A stretch of DNA of 53,216 bases from Lachnospiraceae bacterium (GCA_009911035.1 QXWO01000043.1:1-53216), one strand, 5' to 3'; counted from the stretch's first letter, positions 1 to 6,916 are shown. Made by a program: numbers and translations. The notes: generated from the sequence alone by a model not told the origin.

Positions 1-76
1 ACCGCTGTATACCGAACGGTACGTACAGTGGTGTGGGAGGTCGGCTACTCAACTAATGGGTAGCCTCCTACCCGAT
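1..76 (+). mobile_element. 3' end of a group II intron (domains V and VI)
   Basis: Bases 2-31 fold as a domain V hairpin: CCGCTGTA pairs with TACAGTGG (one G-U), then TACC pairs with GGTA around a GAAC tetraloop, with the typical two-base CG bulge at 22-23. Bases 36-73 form a domain VI stem (GGGAGG...GCTAC with GGTAGC...CCC) that carries an unpaired A near 54-56, the expected lariat branch point. The intron should end at about 76 (CCCGAT). The rest, including any reverse transcriptase ORF, lies left of the window. Such introns are common passengers of clostridial conjugative elements, which fits the accessory genes to its right. The fold was done by eye. Confidence 0.85.
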
Positions 77-118
77 TTGTTATAATTCGGAAAATGTTTA
101 TCAAATTTTGGAGGATAT

Positions 119-1477
119 ATGATGGCTGAAAATAAAATGGTAGTTATGCCAGTTGGAAAGCTGATTTTTGAAATGTCATTACCGCCACTATTTTCCATGT
201 TTCTTCAATATTCATATAATTTGTTAGATAGTGCTTTTGTCGCCCGGTTTAGCGAGAACGCATTAACGGCTGTTTCTCTGTCTTTTCCAATCACAACATT
301 AATGAATGCGGTATCTATTTGGATTGGGGTTGGTATAAATGTCCTAATTGCGGGACATCTTGGAAAACGTGAACAAGAAGAAGCAAATAGAACGGTCACT
401 CTTGGACTGATCCTTTCCTTTTTGGTTGGCATTATTTTAAATATAACGGTATTACTAATTATATCCCCATACTTCAAATCGTTTACTGAAAATAACGATA
501 TTTATACTTTGTGTATGGAGTATATGGGTGTTTGTTCTTTTATGCAGGTACCAAACATGGTTCATATCGTTATTCAAAAAATGATACAGGCAACTGGAAA
601 CATGATTGAACCCATGTTGTTTCAACTGACGGGTGTTATAACCAATTTCATTTTTGACCCACTTCTTATTTTTGGAATAGGTTTTTTTCCGGCAATGGGT
701 ATTAAAGGAGCTGCTACGGCAACAGTTTTGGGATATTCTGTTTCAATGGTTTTGGCATTTATTATGTTTTTAAAAGCAAAACATAAAATAGCACTTAAAA
801 CAGTTGGATTTCGGTTTGAATGGAGCATTGTACAAAAAATAATTATTTTAGGGCTGCCTTCTTTTATTATGAATGCCCTAAACGCTTTTACCGTAACGAT
901 TGTAAATCTGTTTTTAGTCGCATATTCAGATACGAGTATTGCTTTTTTTGGAGCATATTTTAAAATACAGCAGTTAATTATTATGACTATTAATGGATTA
1001 ATACAAGGCTGTTTGCCCATTATGCGATTTAATTATGGAGCAGGAAATTTAAAAAGGCTCCAATCAGTTTTTCGATACAGTACAATTTTAGTAACTTCTC
1101 TAATGATGTTTGGGACATTAATTATCATGCTGTTTCCGACACAGATTTTGAGTTTGTTTATGGCTTCGGGAAAAATGCGTTCTTATGGGATTACTGCAAT
1201 GCGGATTATGGCGGCAGGTTATTTGTTTTGCGGGATTTCTACAATGATTTCGACTTATATGCAAGCGATTGAAAGAGTGTTGTCAAGCATTATGATACAA
1301 ATATTTAGACAGATGTTTTTTTTGATACCTATTATGTGGATTTTAGAAAAAGCATTACTTATTAATGGTATTTGGATTGCATTTCCAGTTACTGAATTAT
1401 TGACGTTTGTTGTAGCAGTCATTCTATTTTTGAGATTGAGGTTTCATAATAATAAAGATATAGTTGGAGGTAAATAA
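119..1477 (+). CDS. MATE family multidrug efflux transporter (first of a pair)
   Basis: A 452-residue integral membrane protein with about twelve hydrophobic segments and the MATE hallmark of two homologous halves. The family exports cationic drugs or other small molecules in exchange for Na+ or H+. The early motif PPLFSMFLQYSYNLLDSAFV and the mid-protein FDPLLIFGIGFFPAMG are typical. SD GGAGG lies at 110-114. ATG codons at 119 and 122 are adjacent, and 122 has the better spacing. The gene begins 42 bp after the intron end and is followed after 2 bp by an acetyltransferase and then a second MATE of the same subfamily, so the three look like one operon. Low GC compared with the core to the right suggests transfer. 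The substrate cannot be told. Confidence 0.93.
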   Translation: MMAENKMVVMPVGKLIFEMSLPPLFSMFLQYSYNLLDSAFVARFSENALTAVSLSFPITTLMNAVSIWIGVGINVLIAGHLGKREQEEANRTVTLGLILSFLVGIILNITVLLIISPYFKSFTENNDIYTLCMEYMGVCSFMQVPNMVHIVIQKMIQATGNMIEPMLFQLTGVITNFIFDPLLIFGIGFFPAMGIKGAATATVLGYSVSMVLAFIMFLKAKHKIALKTVGFRFEWSIVQKIIILGLPSFIMNALNAFTVTIVNLFLVAYSDTSIAFFGAYFKIQQLIIMTINGLIQGCLPIMRFNYGAGNLKRLQSVFRYSTILVTSLMMFGTLIIMLFPTQILSLFMASGKMRSYGITAMRIMAAGYLFCGISTMISTYMQAIERVLSSIMIQIFRQMFFLIPIMWILEKALLINGIWIAFPVTELLTFVVAVILFLRLRFHNNKDIVGGK

Positions 1478-1479
1478 AA

Positions 1480-1887
1480 ATGTACAAGGAAGATACATCT
1501 ATTACAATTAAAGCAGGGGTTGAAAATATGTCTCAAAAAGAAGTAGTAAATCTTTTAAGGCAAACTGTATGGGCGAAAGAACGAAAAAAAGAGGCTATCA
1601 TCAAATCATTAAATAATTCAATCTGCTATGGTGCATTTACAAAAAACGGACAACAAGTTGGGTTTGCCAGAGTGATTACTGATTATGCAACGCATTTTTA
1701 CATTTGTGATGTAGTTGTTAAAAAAGAATTTCGTAATAAAGGTATAGGCAGGCAGCTTCTTAAAACAATTACGAAAAATGAAGATTTAAAACCATTATTA
1801 GGAATGCTGATAACCGAAAATGCAGAAAAATTTTATGAGCCTTTTGGTTTTACAAAAAATCCTATTTGCTTTATGACAAACAAATAA
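1480..1887 (+). CDS. GNAT family N-acetyltransferase
   Basis: A 135-residue single-domain GNAT protein, which transfers an acetyl group from acetyl-CoA to an amine. The acetyl-CoA pyrophosphate-binding motif is visible as VVKKEFRNKGIGRQLL (about residues 78-93), preceded by the beta strand FYICDVVV. Near the C-terminus AEKFYEPFGFTKNP is the usual motif B ending. SD GGAGG sits at 1466-1470 inside the end of the upstream MATE gene, 9 bases before ATG. The gene lies between two related MATE genes, which suggests modification plus export of a toxic amine-bearing compound. That functional link is inference from position only. It is too generic to assign to a known antibiotic acetyltransferase. Confidence 0.88.
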   Translation: MYKEDTSITIKAGVENMSQKEVVNLLRQTVWAKERKKEAIIKSLNNSICYGAFTKNGQQVGFARVITDYATHFYICDVVVKKEFRNKGIGRQLLKTITKNEDLKPLLGMLITENAEKFYEPFGFTKNPICFMTNK

Positions 1888-1928
1888 ATACACGTTTTTT
1901 ATATTCGCAAATTAAGGGAGGAGTTAAA

Positions 1929-3260
1929 ATGGACGAAAAATTTATGAAAGAAAAACCTGTATTGCCGTTAATTTTATCAATGTCACTTCCTATGGTACTC
2001 TCAATGTTGGTAAATTCTTTATATAACATTGTCGATAGCTTTTTTGTAGCCCAAATTAGTGAGGACGCTATGACGGCATTGTCATTAGTCTTTCCTGTTC
2101 AAAATTTTATCAATGCTGTTGCTATTGGCTTTGCCATAGGAATTAACGCAGCAATAGCTTTTTATTTGGGTACAGAAGAATATTCAAGGGCAAATATGGC
2201 AGCTACACAAGGCATGGTATTTGCTGCTATACATAGTATAGTTATTACAGTTAGTGTAATTTCTATTATTCCAACTTTTTTAAGAGTATTTACATCATCA
2301 GAACCCGTTATTGATTTCGGTATTCGATATTCTGTTATAGCGTTTTCTTTTACTTTTATCATTATTCTAGGCGGAACATTTGAAAAAATATTCCAAGCCG
2401 TAGGTAATATGAAAGTAACCATGATAAGTATGATGTGTGGGTGTATCGCAAATATTATCTTAGACCCAGTGCTTATTTTTGGGATTGGTTTTTTCCCTGC
2501 AATGGGAATAGAGGGAGCAGCATTGGCAACCGGCATTGGACAGGCAATAACGCTTGCTATCTATTTAGTTATCTACTTTGTGCGCCCTATTCGTATTCGC
2601 ATTAGCAGACAATTTCTTACTTTTGATAAAAAAACAGCTTTCAAACTGTATTTTGTTGGTATACCTGCAACTTTAAATATGGCTTTGCCATCTGTTTTAA
2701 TTTCAGCGCTAAATTCCATTCTGTCCTCATATTCAGAGGCATATATTTTAGTTTTAGGAATTTATTATAAATTGCAGACTTTCCTATATCTTCCTGCTAA
2801 TGGTATCATTCAAGGAATGCGCCCTTTAATTGGTTATAATTATGGAGCTGGTGAACAAAAGCGTGTTAAGGAAATTTATAATATTGTTCTTTTCATGAGT
2901 AGCTTAATTATGGTTTTAGGTACTATTATTTGTTTGCTCATTCCCGGTCAACTAATAAACCTGTTTACTCATGTGCCGGAAACAATTCATACAGGGGAAA
3001 TTGCACTCCGTGTTATTAGCGCAGGCTTCCTTGTTTCAGCTATTTCTGTAACTTCATCAGGTGCGTTAGAGGGATTAGGAAAGGGAATGCCGTCATTAAT
3101 TATTTCCCTATGTCGTTATATTATCATTATTATTCCGTCTGCATTTCTGTTTAGCAAACTTTTTGGCGCAGTCGGCGTATGGAATGCTTTTTGGGTGGCT
3201 GAATTTATTACCGCAATTATTTCATTTTTTATTTTTCACAGAACAATAAAATGTAATTAG
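1929..3260 (+). CDS. MATE family multidrug efflux transporter (second of a pair)
   Basis: A 443-residue polytopic membrane protein related to the first MATE: LDPVLIFGIGFFPAMG here matches FDPLLIFGIGFFPAMG there, and both open with a PL-M-SLP...N-LYN-VDSFFVA pattern. I start it at the ATG at 1929, which follows GGGAGG with good spacing. A longer reading frame from 1866 would overlap the acetyltransferase and has no ribosome site. Two paralogues in one operon may form separate pumps or reflect a tandem duplication. It shares the low GC of this accessory segment. Confidence 0.92.
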   Translation: MDEKFMKEKPVLPLILSMSLPMVLSMLVNSLYNIVDSFFVAQISEDAMTALSLVFPVQNFINAVAIGFAIGINAAIAFYLGTEEYSRANMAATQGMVFAAIHSIVITVSVISIIPTFLRVFTSSEPVIDFGIRYSVIAFSFTFIIILGGTFEKIFQAVGNMKVTMISMMCGCIANIILDPVLIFGIGFFPAMGIEGAALATGIGQAITLAIYLVIYFVRPIRIRISRQFLTFDKKTAFKLYFVGIPATLNMALPSVLISALNSILSSYSEAYILVLGIYYKLQTFLYLPANGIIQGMRPLIGYNYGAGEQKRVKEIYNIVLFMSSLIMVLGTIICLLIPGQLINLFTHVPETIHTGEIALRVISAGFLVSAISVTSSGALEGLGKGMPSLIISLCRYIIIIIPSAFLFSKLFGAVGVWNAFWVAEFITAIISFFIFHRTIKCN

Positions 3261-3290
3261 AAAGACAACCGCATACCGGGAGGTGGTAAC

Positions 3291-3379
3291 ATGGGAAAAT
3301 ATTATTGCTGACACTTAATGAACAGGAAGAAAAAATAATTGACAAAATCATAGCGGCAACATCCGATTATATAACTTGA
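3291..3379 (+). pseudogene. Possible frameshifted remnant of a small gene
   Basis: A strong ribosome site (GGGAGGTGG at 3279-3287) precedes an ATG at 3291, but that frame stops after six codons. Two bases out of frame, 3305-3379 encodes a plausible charged helix (LLTLNEQEEKIIDKIIAATS, then a stop). The picture is of a small gene broken by an indel or truncated by rearrangement. I do not recognise the product. Antisense to it runs the unusual tail of the helix_turn_helix_16-type ORF, so a junction between two element fragments probably lies near 3380-3460. Confidence 0.3.
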
Positions 3380-3586
3380 ACCTATGGAGATTACATCCGC
3401 TTCCGTGTTATCTTTTCCGGGACTGGAAATAAGGCAGACCCAACACCGGGTGTTGACGTGTCCGTTTTCAAGAGAAGCAAGCCGGATTCGCTTGCTGTAA
3501 TGACGTAAAACCTCGTCCACCGCTTCCGGCTCTCCGCTGGTCGCTTTTACAATGGTTTCATACGGCACAAGTTTAGGATTCCTCAC
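3302..3586 (-). pseudogene. Helix_turn_helix_16-type conjugative-element protein, C-terminus altered
   Basis: The first 43 residues (MRNPKLVPYETIVKATSGEP, then EAVDEVLRHYSKRIRLASLE) match the small helix-turn-helix protein that sits beside the sigma-like gene in Tn916-type and related clostridial conjugative transposons. In that family the chain ends about 20-25 residues later with a basic helical segment. Here, after HVNT, the reading continues into a Cys-rich, low-similarity tail of about 50 residues, which I read as a frameshift or a deletion junction. Its start overlaps the upstream sigma-like gene by 14 bp, the usual coupled arrangement. The recombinase genes that normally follow are absent. 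Confidence 0.6.
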
Positions 3587-4016
3587 GGAAAATCACCTCC
3601 ATTTCTTCATGTAGCATTTGTAAGGTACTGTGTATGTGATGCCATGCTGTACTCCGGCAGCGTCCGTATAGTTCCCCGATTTCCTGCTGTGTGTAATGCC
3701 CGAAAAAGTAAAGGTAGATGATTTCCCTCTTTTTCTTTGGCAAAGAGGACAGGGCTTCGGCAAGCTCCCCGTTCATAAGGATAACCCTCTGACCGCATAT
3801 CGAAACCGGGTATTGTTTACAGGGGTCTATAAAATATTTATCTGTTGTGCTGAAAGGGTAAAATTTTTCTTCGGTGAGGTATTCAAAAGATATTTCTCTT
3901 TGTCGCCGCATATCCCTGTCACGCCATGCTTTGATAGCTGCATAGCATATGACTACTCTGCAAAAAGCGTTAAATGTGTATTCGATATGCTCCTTGTATG
4001 CTTCTGTACAAGTCAT
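3573..4016 (-). CDS. Sigma-70-like regulator of a conjugative element
   Basis: A 147-residue protein with the shape of the sigma-factor-like regulators of Tn916-family and CTn elements. The C-terminal half reads ALSSLPKKKREIIYLYFFGH followed by a region 4 helix-turn-helix (YTQQEIGELYGRCRSTAWHH), while the N-terminal part is a degenerate region 2. In these elements it works near excision and transfer functions. It is translationally coupled (14 bp overlap) to the downstream helix_turn_helix_16-type gene. No integrase, excisionase or transfer gene is present in the window, so it is probably a stranded piece of a decayed element. The start ATG at 4016 follows a GGGGGG-rich stretch (complement of 4022-4032). 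Confidence 0.75.
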   Translation of the reverse strand: MTCTEAYKEHIEYTFNAFCRVVICYAAIKAWRDRDMRRQREISFEYLTEEKFYPFSTTDKYFIDPCKQYPVSICGQRVILMNGELAEALSSLPKKKREIIYLYFFGHYTQQEIGELYGRCRSTAWHHIHSTLQMLHEEMEVIFREES

Positions 4017-4130
4017 AGAAATCCCCCCCTTTTCTACATATAATAACTTCTCGGAATCTTAAGCTCTTATTTTATTACAAGGATTTCAGACTCCCTTTCT
4101 CAAAATCATCCACTTTTTTTTCAAAAACAC

Positions 4131-4340
4131 TTGACAAACCAATCAAAAAATACGGCACTTTGCGCTCTTGATCAAGATGTACATTTTTTGATTGGAGGCG
4201 ATTTTTATGTTACCTTGTAACCCTGGCGGTCATGCCGCCTATCAGGATACTTTCGTATCCGAGTTCCTTAAGTTTTACCCTGACCCTTTTGCTCTTCCTA
4301 AACCTGCTAACAAAAGTCAAGACTTTTAGCAGGTTTTTTA
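4131..4340 (+). promoter_or_regulatory. Orphan attenuator-type leader: stacked hairpins and terminator around a 40-codon ORF
   Basis: TTGACA lies at 4131-4136 without a clear -10 hexamer. A perfect 13-bp inverted repeat (CCAATCAAAAAAT 4139-4151 with 4183-4195) would hide part of the SD GGAGG (4194-4198) of the short ORF at 4207. Inside the ORF are two more perfect hairpins, GGCGG/CCGCC (4225-4239) and GGATAC/GTATCC (4245-4260). The end of the ORF lies in an intrinsic terminator: AAACCTGCT 4300-4308 and AAAAGTC 4312-4318 pair with GACTTTT 4321-4327 and AGCAGGTTT 4328-4336, ending in a T run. This resembles translation-coupled attenuators in front of resistance genes on Gram-positive mobile elements, but no such gene follows within 300 bp. 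Confidence 0.6.
4207..4329 (+). CDS. 40-residue leader peptide ORF
   Basis: ATG at 4207 has SD GGAGG 8 bases upstream. The ORF encodes 40 residues beginning MLPCNPGGHAAYQDTFVSEF and ending in PANKSQDF, with the stop TAG inside the 3' arm of a terminator hairpin. The peptide is not hydrophobic, has one Cys and five Pro, and I do not recognise it. Its position between an SD-blocking stem and a terminator suggests that its translation sets RNA folding, and that the peptide itself may be secondary. It diverges from the sigma-like gene, as resistance leaders do in some conjugative transposons. Function is inferred. Confidence 0.5.
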   Translation: MLPCNPGGHAAYQDTFVSEFLKFYPDPFALPKPANKSQDF

Positions 4341-4365
4341 TAAAATTTTGATACGAATTTTTTCC

Positions 4366-4402
4366 ACGACAATTAGACCGGTGAAAAAATCCGGTCTGTC
4401 GT
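4366..4402 (+). repeat. Perfect-stem inverted repeat, possible terminator or recombination site
   Basis: ACGAC (4366-4370), a 4-base bulge, then AGACCGG (4375-4381) pairs with CCGGTCT (4391-4397) and GTCGT (4398-4402) around the loop TGAAAAAAT. There is no T run beyond CGTATTC, so termination is uncertain. It lies between the orphan leader terminator and the toxin/antitoxin promoter. The rest of 4403-4531 shows nothing I can name. Confidence 0.4.
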
Positions 4403-4531
4403 ATTCTCTGTTTTAGTTCTTTTTAGTTCTGGTATACTTCCATTACACGTGCATAATAAATCCTGAGAAATTTATTTAATCCTGCTATTTTCGCTGTGTT
4501 GTGGTCAAAATTTCCGCCCTTTGTGTATACA

Positions 4532-4560
4532 TTGAAAATATGGGAAGAATACAGTATAAT
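4532..4560 (+). promoter_or_regulatory. SigA-type promoter of the toxin/antitoxin operon
   Basis: TTGAAA at 4532-4537 and TATAAT at 4555-4560 are separated by exactly 17 bases, close to the vegetative consensus. The antitoxin ATG follows 85 bases downstream with its own SD TTGGAGG. The spacing leaves room for an operator, but I see no clear palindrome. Confidence 0.7.
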
Positions 4561-4645
4561 GAAAATGATACATGAGAATTATATCAGAAATAAAATGATT
4601 AAAGATGAATAAGATAATTGCAATGGAAATTTTGGAGGATGTGCT

Positions 4646-4897
4646 ATGTTAGCGGCATTAAAAGGATATTATGATGGAAATCAGATAGTTATGAATGAAG
4701 ACGACCGCAAAAATCTTAGAGTTGGTGATGAAGTAATTATTACTATTTTAGATAAAATCAGTAAGCAAAAAGTTGAGACAAGAGCGGAAAAGAGAAGGCG
4801 TTTAATCGAGTCAGATGCTTTTGTTATTCCTACTGGAAGAACTACAGAAGAGATTGATGGATATATAAGGGAGTTAAGAGACAATGACAGATTCTAA
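4646..4897 (+). CDS. Antitoxin of a type II PIN-domain toxin/antitoxin pair
   Basis: An 83-residue, strongly charged protein encoded directly upstream of a PIN-domain toxin and overlapping it by 14 bp, the classic antitoxin-first layout. The first 35 residues (LAALKGYYDGNQIVMNEDDR, then a GDEVIITILD strand) look like a small swapped-hairpin beta fold that binds DNA, as AbrB/VapB-type antitoxins do. The C-terminal half (EKRRRLIESDAFVIPTGRTT then EEIDGYIRELR) is a flexible charged tail of the kind that wraps the toxin. It would neutralise the nuclease and repress its own promoter. Family assignment rests on position and size. Confidence 0.8.
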   Translation: MLAALKGYYDGNQIVMNEDDRKNLRVGDEVIITILDKISKQKVETRAEKRRRLIESDAFVIPTGRTTEEIDGYIRELRDNDRF

Positions 4898-5303
4898 AAA
4901 GATTTTTTTAGATACAGCACCGATTGTGTATTATCTGGAAAATAATGAGTTGTATTCTTCAAGAGTGAAAAAGTTTTGGAAAATATATGAGGATTGCGAT
5001 TATATTACATCGGCTGTGACCATAACAGAATATCTGACATATCCATATCAGCAAAATAATTTAAAGCAGATAAATGCTTTTTATGATTTCATTGATGGAA
5101 TGGATATAGAAATCAAAAGTATTAATAAAGTCATAGCTGAAAAGGCAGCCCAAATCAGAGCGGAATATAAATTTTTTAAAACAATGGATGCCTTACAACT
5201 TGCCACAGCGTGTATTGCCGGATGCGATTTGTTTTTGACGAATGATAAACAGTTAAAGCAGTTTAAGGAAATTAGATGCCTTACAGTAGAAGAAGTGGAA
5301 TAA
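4884..5303 (+). CDS. PIN-domain ribonuclease toxin (VapC-like)
   Basis: A 139-residue PIN-domain protein. The acidic metal-binding residues of the fold are all present: D10 in IFLDTAPIVYYLEN, E49 in TSAVTITEYL, D102 in KTMDALQLATA and D121 in LFLTNDKQL. VapC toxins are Mg2+-dependent endoribonucleases that cut tRNA or rRNA and arrest growth unless bound by the antitoxin. It overlaps the antitoxin gene by 14 bp and is followed after 2 bp by a 57-residue ORF, so all three are probably on one transcript. Intact acidic residues argue for an active toxin. Confidence 0.88.
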   Translation: MTDSKKIFLDTAPIVYYLENNELYSSRVKKFWKIYEDCDYITSAVTITEYLTYPYQQNNLKQINAFYDFIDGMDIEIKSINKVIAEKAAQIRAEYKFFKTMDALQLATACIAGCDLFLTNDKQLKQFKEIRCLTVEEVE

Positions 5304-5305
5304 TT

Positions 5306-5479
5306 ATGGAAAAACCTATTTTAAGTCCTGATTTTACGGTTGATGATATCCATAAATTGAGAGAGTACAATTATTATCTTACAAAGGATATGGAACCACA
5401 GGAAAGACGTAGTTATTATTATGAGCGTGGGAGAGCGTTTTTGAAAGAAATGGAAGAAAGAAAGCTGCAGAAAGTGTAA
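5306..5479 (+). CDS. Small hypothetical protein in the toxin/antitoxin operon
   Basis: A 57-residue acidic protein starting MEKPILSPDFTVDDIHKLRE. ATG at 5306 lies 2 bp after the toxin stop; a longer frame from 5276 would overlap the toxin and lacks a ribosome site. The sequence is helical and charged (YYLTKDMEPQERRSYYYERG) with no membrane segment. The opening resembles the short partner proteins often encoded next to PIN or RelE toxins in Clostridia, but I cannot name a family. It could be a second antitoxin or an unrelated passenger. Confidence 0.6.
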   Translation: MEKPILSPDFTVDDIHKLREYNYYLTKDMEPQERRSYYYERGRAFLKEMEERKLQKV

Positions 5480-5518
5480 TAGACTGGAAACTGTCAGAAT
5501 ATTAAAATTTAAAAATTA

Positions 5519-6333
5519 TAGGTAGTGTAAAATAATTTGTGTTTTTGGAAAGAAATGGCTCCTTTTTGGTAAGAATTAGGATATGAAAATTTTTATCGAA
5601 AAGGAGTATTTTTATGCCAGTAGCAAAGGAGCAGATCCGACAAATTATTTCAGAAAACAACATCAGCAGCGTTACCGATGTATACGCCCTGCTCAGGGAC
5701 AGTTTCAAAGACATCCTCCAGGAGCTTTTGGAGGCCGAAATGGATGCATCCCTTGGTTATGAGAAAAATCAGAAAGGGGATCTTGAAACAGACAATAAAA
5801 GGAACGGCCATTCCCCCAAGACACTTAAAAGCCAGTATGGCCAGTTCCAGATCGATGTGCCAAGGGACCGCAATGGGGAATTCGAGCCGAAGCTCATCCC
5901 CAAATACCAGCGGGATATCTCCGGGATCGAGGAAAAAGTGATCTCCCTGTACGCCCATGGCATGAGCACCCTGAACACGGTCTACCCGTTTGTATTTATG
6001 GACTGCATCCATTATAAAGTCCGGGAGGACGGCCGGATCTTAAGGCGCGCCGCCTATATCGTCTTGGGCGTGACCGTTGATGGGCATAAGGAGATCTTAA
6101 GCATCACGGTAGGGGTAAATGAATCCAGCAAGTTCTGGCTTGGGATGCTGAACGACCTGAAAAACCGCGGGGTAAAGGATGTGCTGTTCTTCTGTGTGGA
6201 CGGGCTTGCCGGCTTCAAAGAGGCGATCGGGGCAGTTTACCCGCAGGCCCAGATCCAGAGGTACCGGAACTGGGATCAGGTGCTCAACCAGCTGACCGTC
6301 TTGTACGGGGAGCGGCTGACAGAATATCTATAA
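5519..6333 (+). mobile_element. IS256-family element with internal deletions and no visible right end
   Basis: The left end reads AGGTAGTGTAAAATAATTTG from 5519, which resembles terminal inverted repeats of IS256-family elements. The transposase frame begins at 5614 after AAAAGGAG. No matching inverted repeat (a CAAATTATTTTACACTACC-like sequence) is visible after the frame ends at 6333, so the right end has been lost or replaced. The element therefore should not move by itself. Its higher GC than the flanking accessory genes shows it is a separate insertion. Confidence 0.75.
5614..6333 (+). pseudogene. IS256/mutator-type transposase with two in-frame deletions
   Basis: A 239-residue open frame, whereas IS256-type transposases are about 400 residues. 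The N-terminal DNA-binding part is present. After LYAHGMSTLNT the chain jumps to VYPFVFMDCIHYKVREDG, so about 40 residues of the usual linker are missing. After VYPQAQIQR it jumps to YRNWDQVLNQLTVLYGERLT, the normal C-terminus, so roughly 130 residues are missing. The first two catalytic Asp (in FMDCIHYK and FFCVDGL) remain, but the segment with the catalytic Glu is gone. It is presumably inactive. Both deletions keep the frame, which is unusual for simple decay. Confidence 0.85.
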
Positions 6334-6774
6334 GAAAACGCTGGAACAGCAGCCATGACCTGTACTGCCGTTCCAGCAAAACCTTATTCCATCGGCACTT
6401 GTAGTATTGCCAAAAATCCCCAGCCTTATTCCGGAGGCAGGGTGTGGGCAGCGCCCACAGGACTGGCAGTCCTACAAGCGCCTAATTATGATGCAAAAAA
6501 ACCAAAAATAGATGTATAAAATCTGTATGTATGGTTAGACTATAAGTAGAAAGAAAAAACGACAAAAGATTCACCGCAACAAACGACAGAAAATCCTACA
6601 TATCGAATTCTTATCCAGAAAGATCACATCCCATAGACACAGAGTTTTTTACAGCCTCTATTTTAACAATAAGAATGATGAAGAAGCCGTCAAACAGATT
6701 GGGAGAGCAATATCGTACTGATGTTTGATTACTTTTATGATTACCTTATGATTACCTTAAAAACAAAAAGCCTC
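6334..6774. other. Gene-poor stretch with hairpins and an unidentified coding remnant
   Basis: No intact gene is visible. 6341-6379 contains GCTGGAAC/GTTCCAGC arms. 6441-6475 contains two adjacent short hairpins (GTGGGC/GCCCAC and GGACT/AGTCC). From about 6537 to 6721 an open frame without a start codon encodes a basic peptide (KRQKIHRNKRQKILHIEFLS at first, ending EEAVKQIGRAISY), which may be the tail of a lost mobile-element protein that I cannot identify. ATGATTACCTT is directly repeated near 6737-6757. The stretch lies between the broken IS and the tRNA-Met 3' end. Confidence 0.4.
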
Positions 6775-6775
6775 A

Positions 6776-6799
6776 AAAACCTTGTAAAACTAAGGTTTT
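6776..6799 (-). terminator. Terminator of the tRNA-Val/tRNA-Met transcript
   Basis: AAAACCTT (6776-6783) pairs with AAGGTTTT (6792-6799) around an 8-base loop. Read on the minus strand the stem is followed by further T, so it would end the tRNA transcript 16 bases after the tRNA-Met 3' end. Confidence 0.65.
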
Positions 6800-6814
6800 C
6801 AAGACCTTTACCAA

Positions 6815-6888
6815 TAGCGAGAGGGGGATTTGAACCCTCGACACTACGGGTATGAACCGTATGCTCTAGCCAACTGAGCTATCTCGCC
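6815..6888 (-). tRNA. tRNA-Met (CAT), elongator type
   Basis: A complete 74-base cloverleaf on the minus strand: acceptor GGCGAGA/TCTCGCT with G1-U72, D arm GCTC/GAGC, anticodon stem TACGG/CCGTA with loop TTCATAC (anticodon CAT), and T loop TTCAAAT. The T stem GAGGG/CCCCC has one A-C mismatch. Discriminator A; no CCA is encoded (TTGG follows). G1-U72 and the D arm fit an elongator more than an initiator. Its 3' end borders the accessory region, so it is a candidate integration site. Confidence 0.95.
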
Positions 6889-6916
6889 ATGTGAATTGTC
6901 CTGACTTCTCAGGAAA

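Noticed and set aside
6334-6540. A right terminal inverted repeat for the IS256-family element
   Set aside because: No sequence complementary to the left end (5519-5543) was found after the transposase frame.
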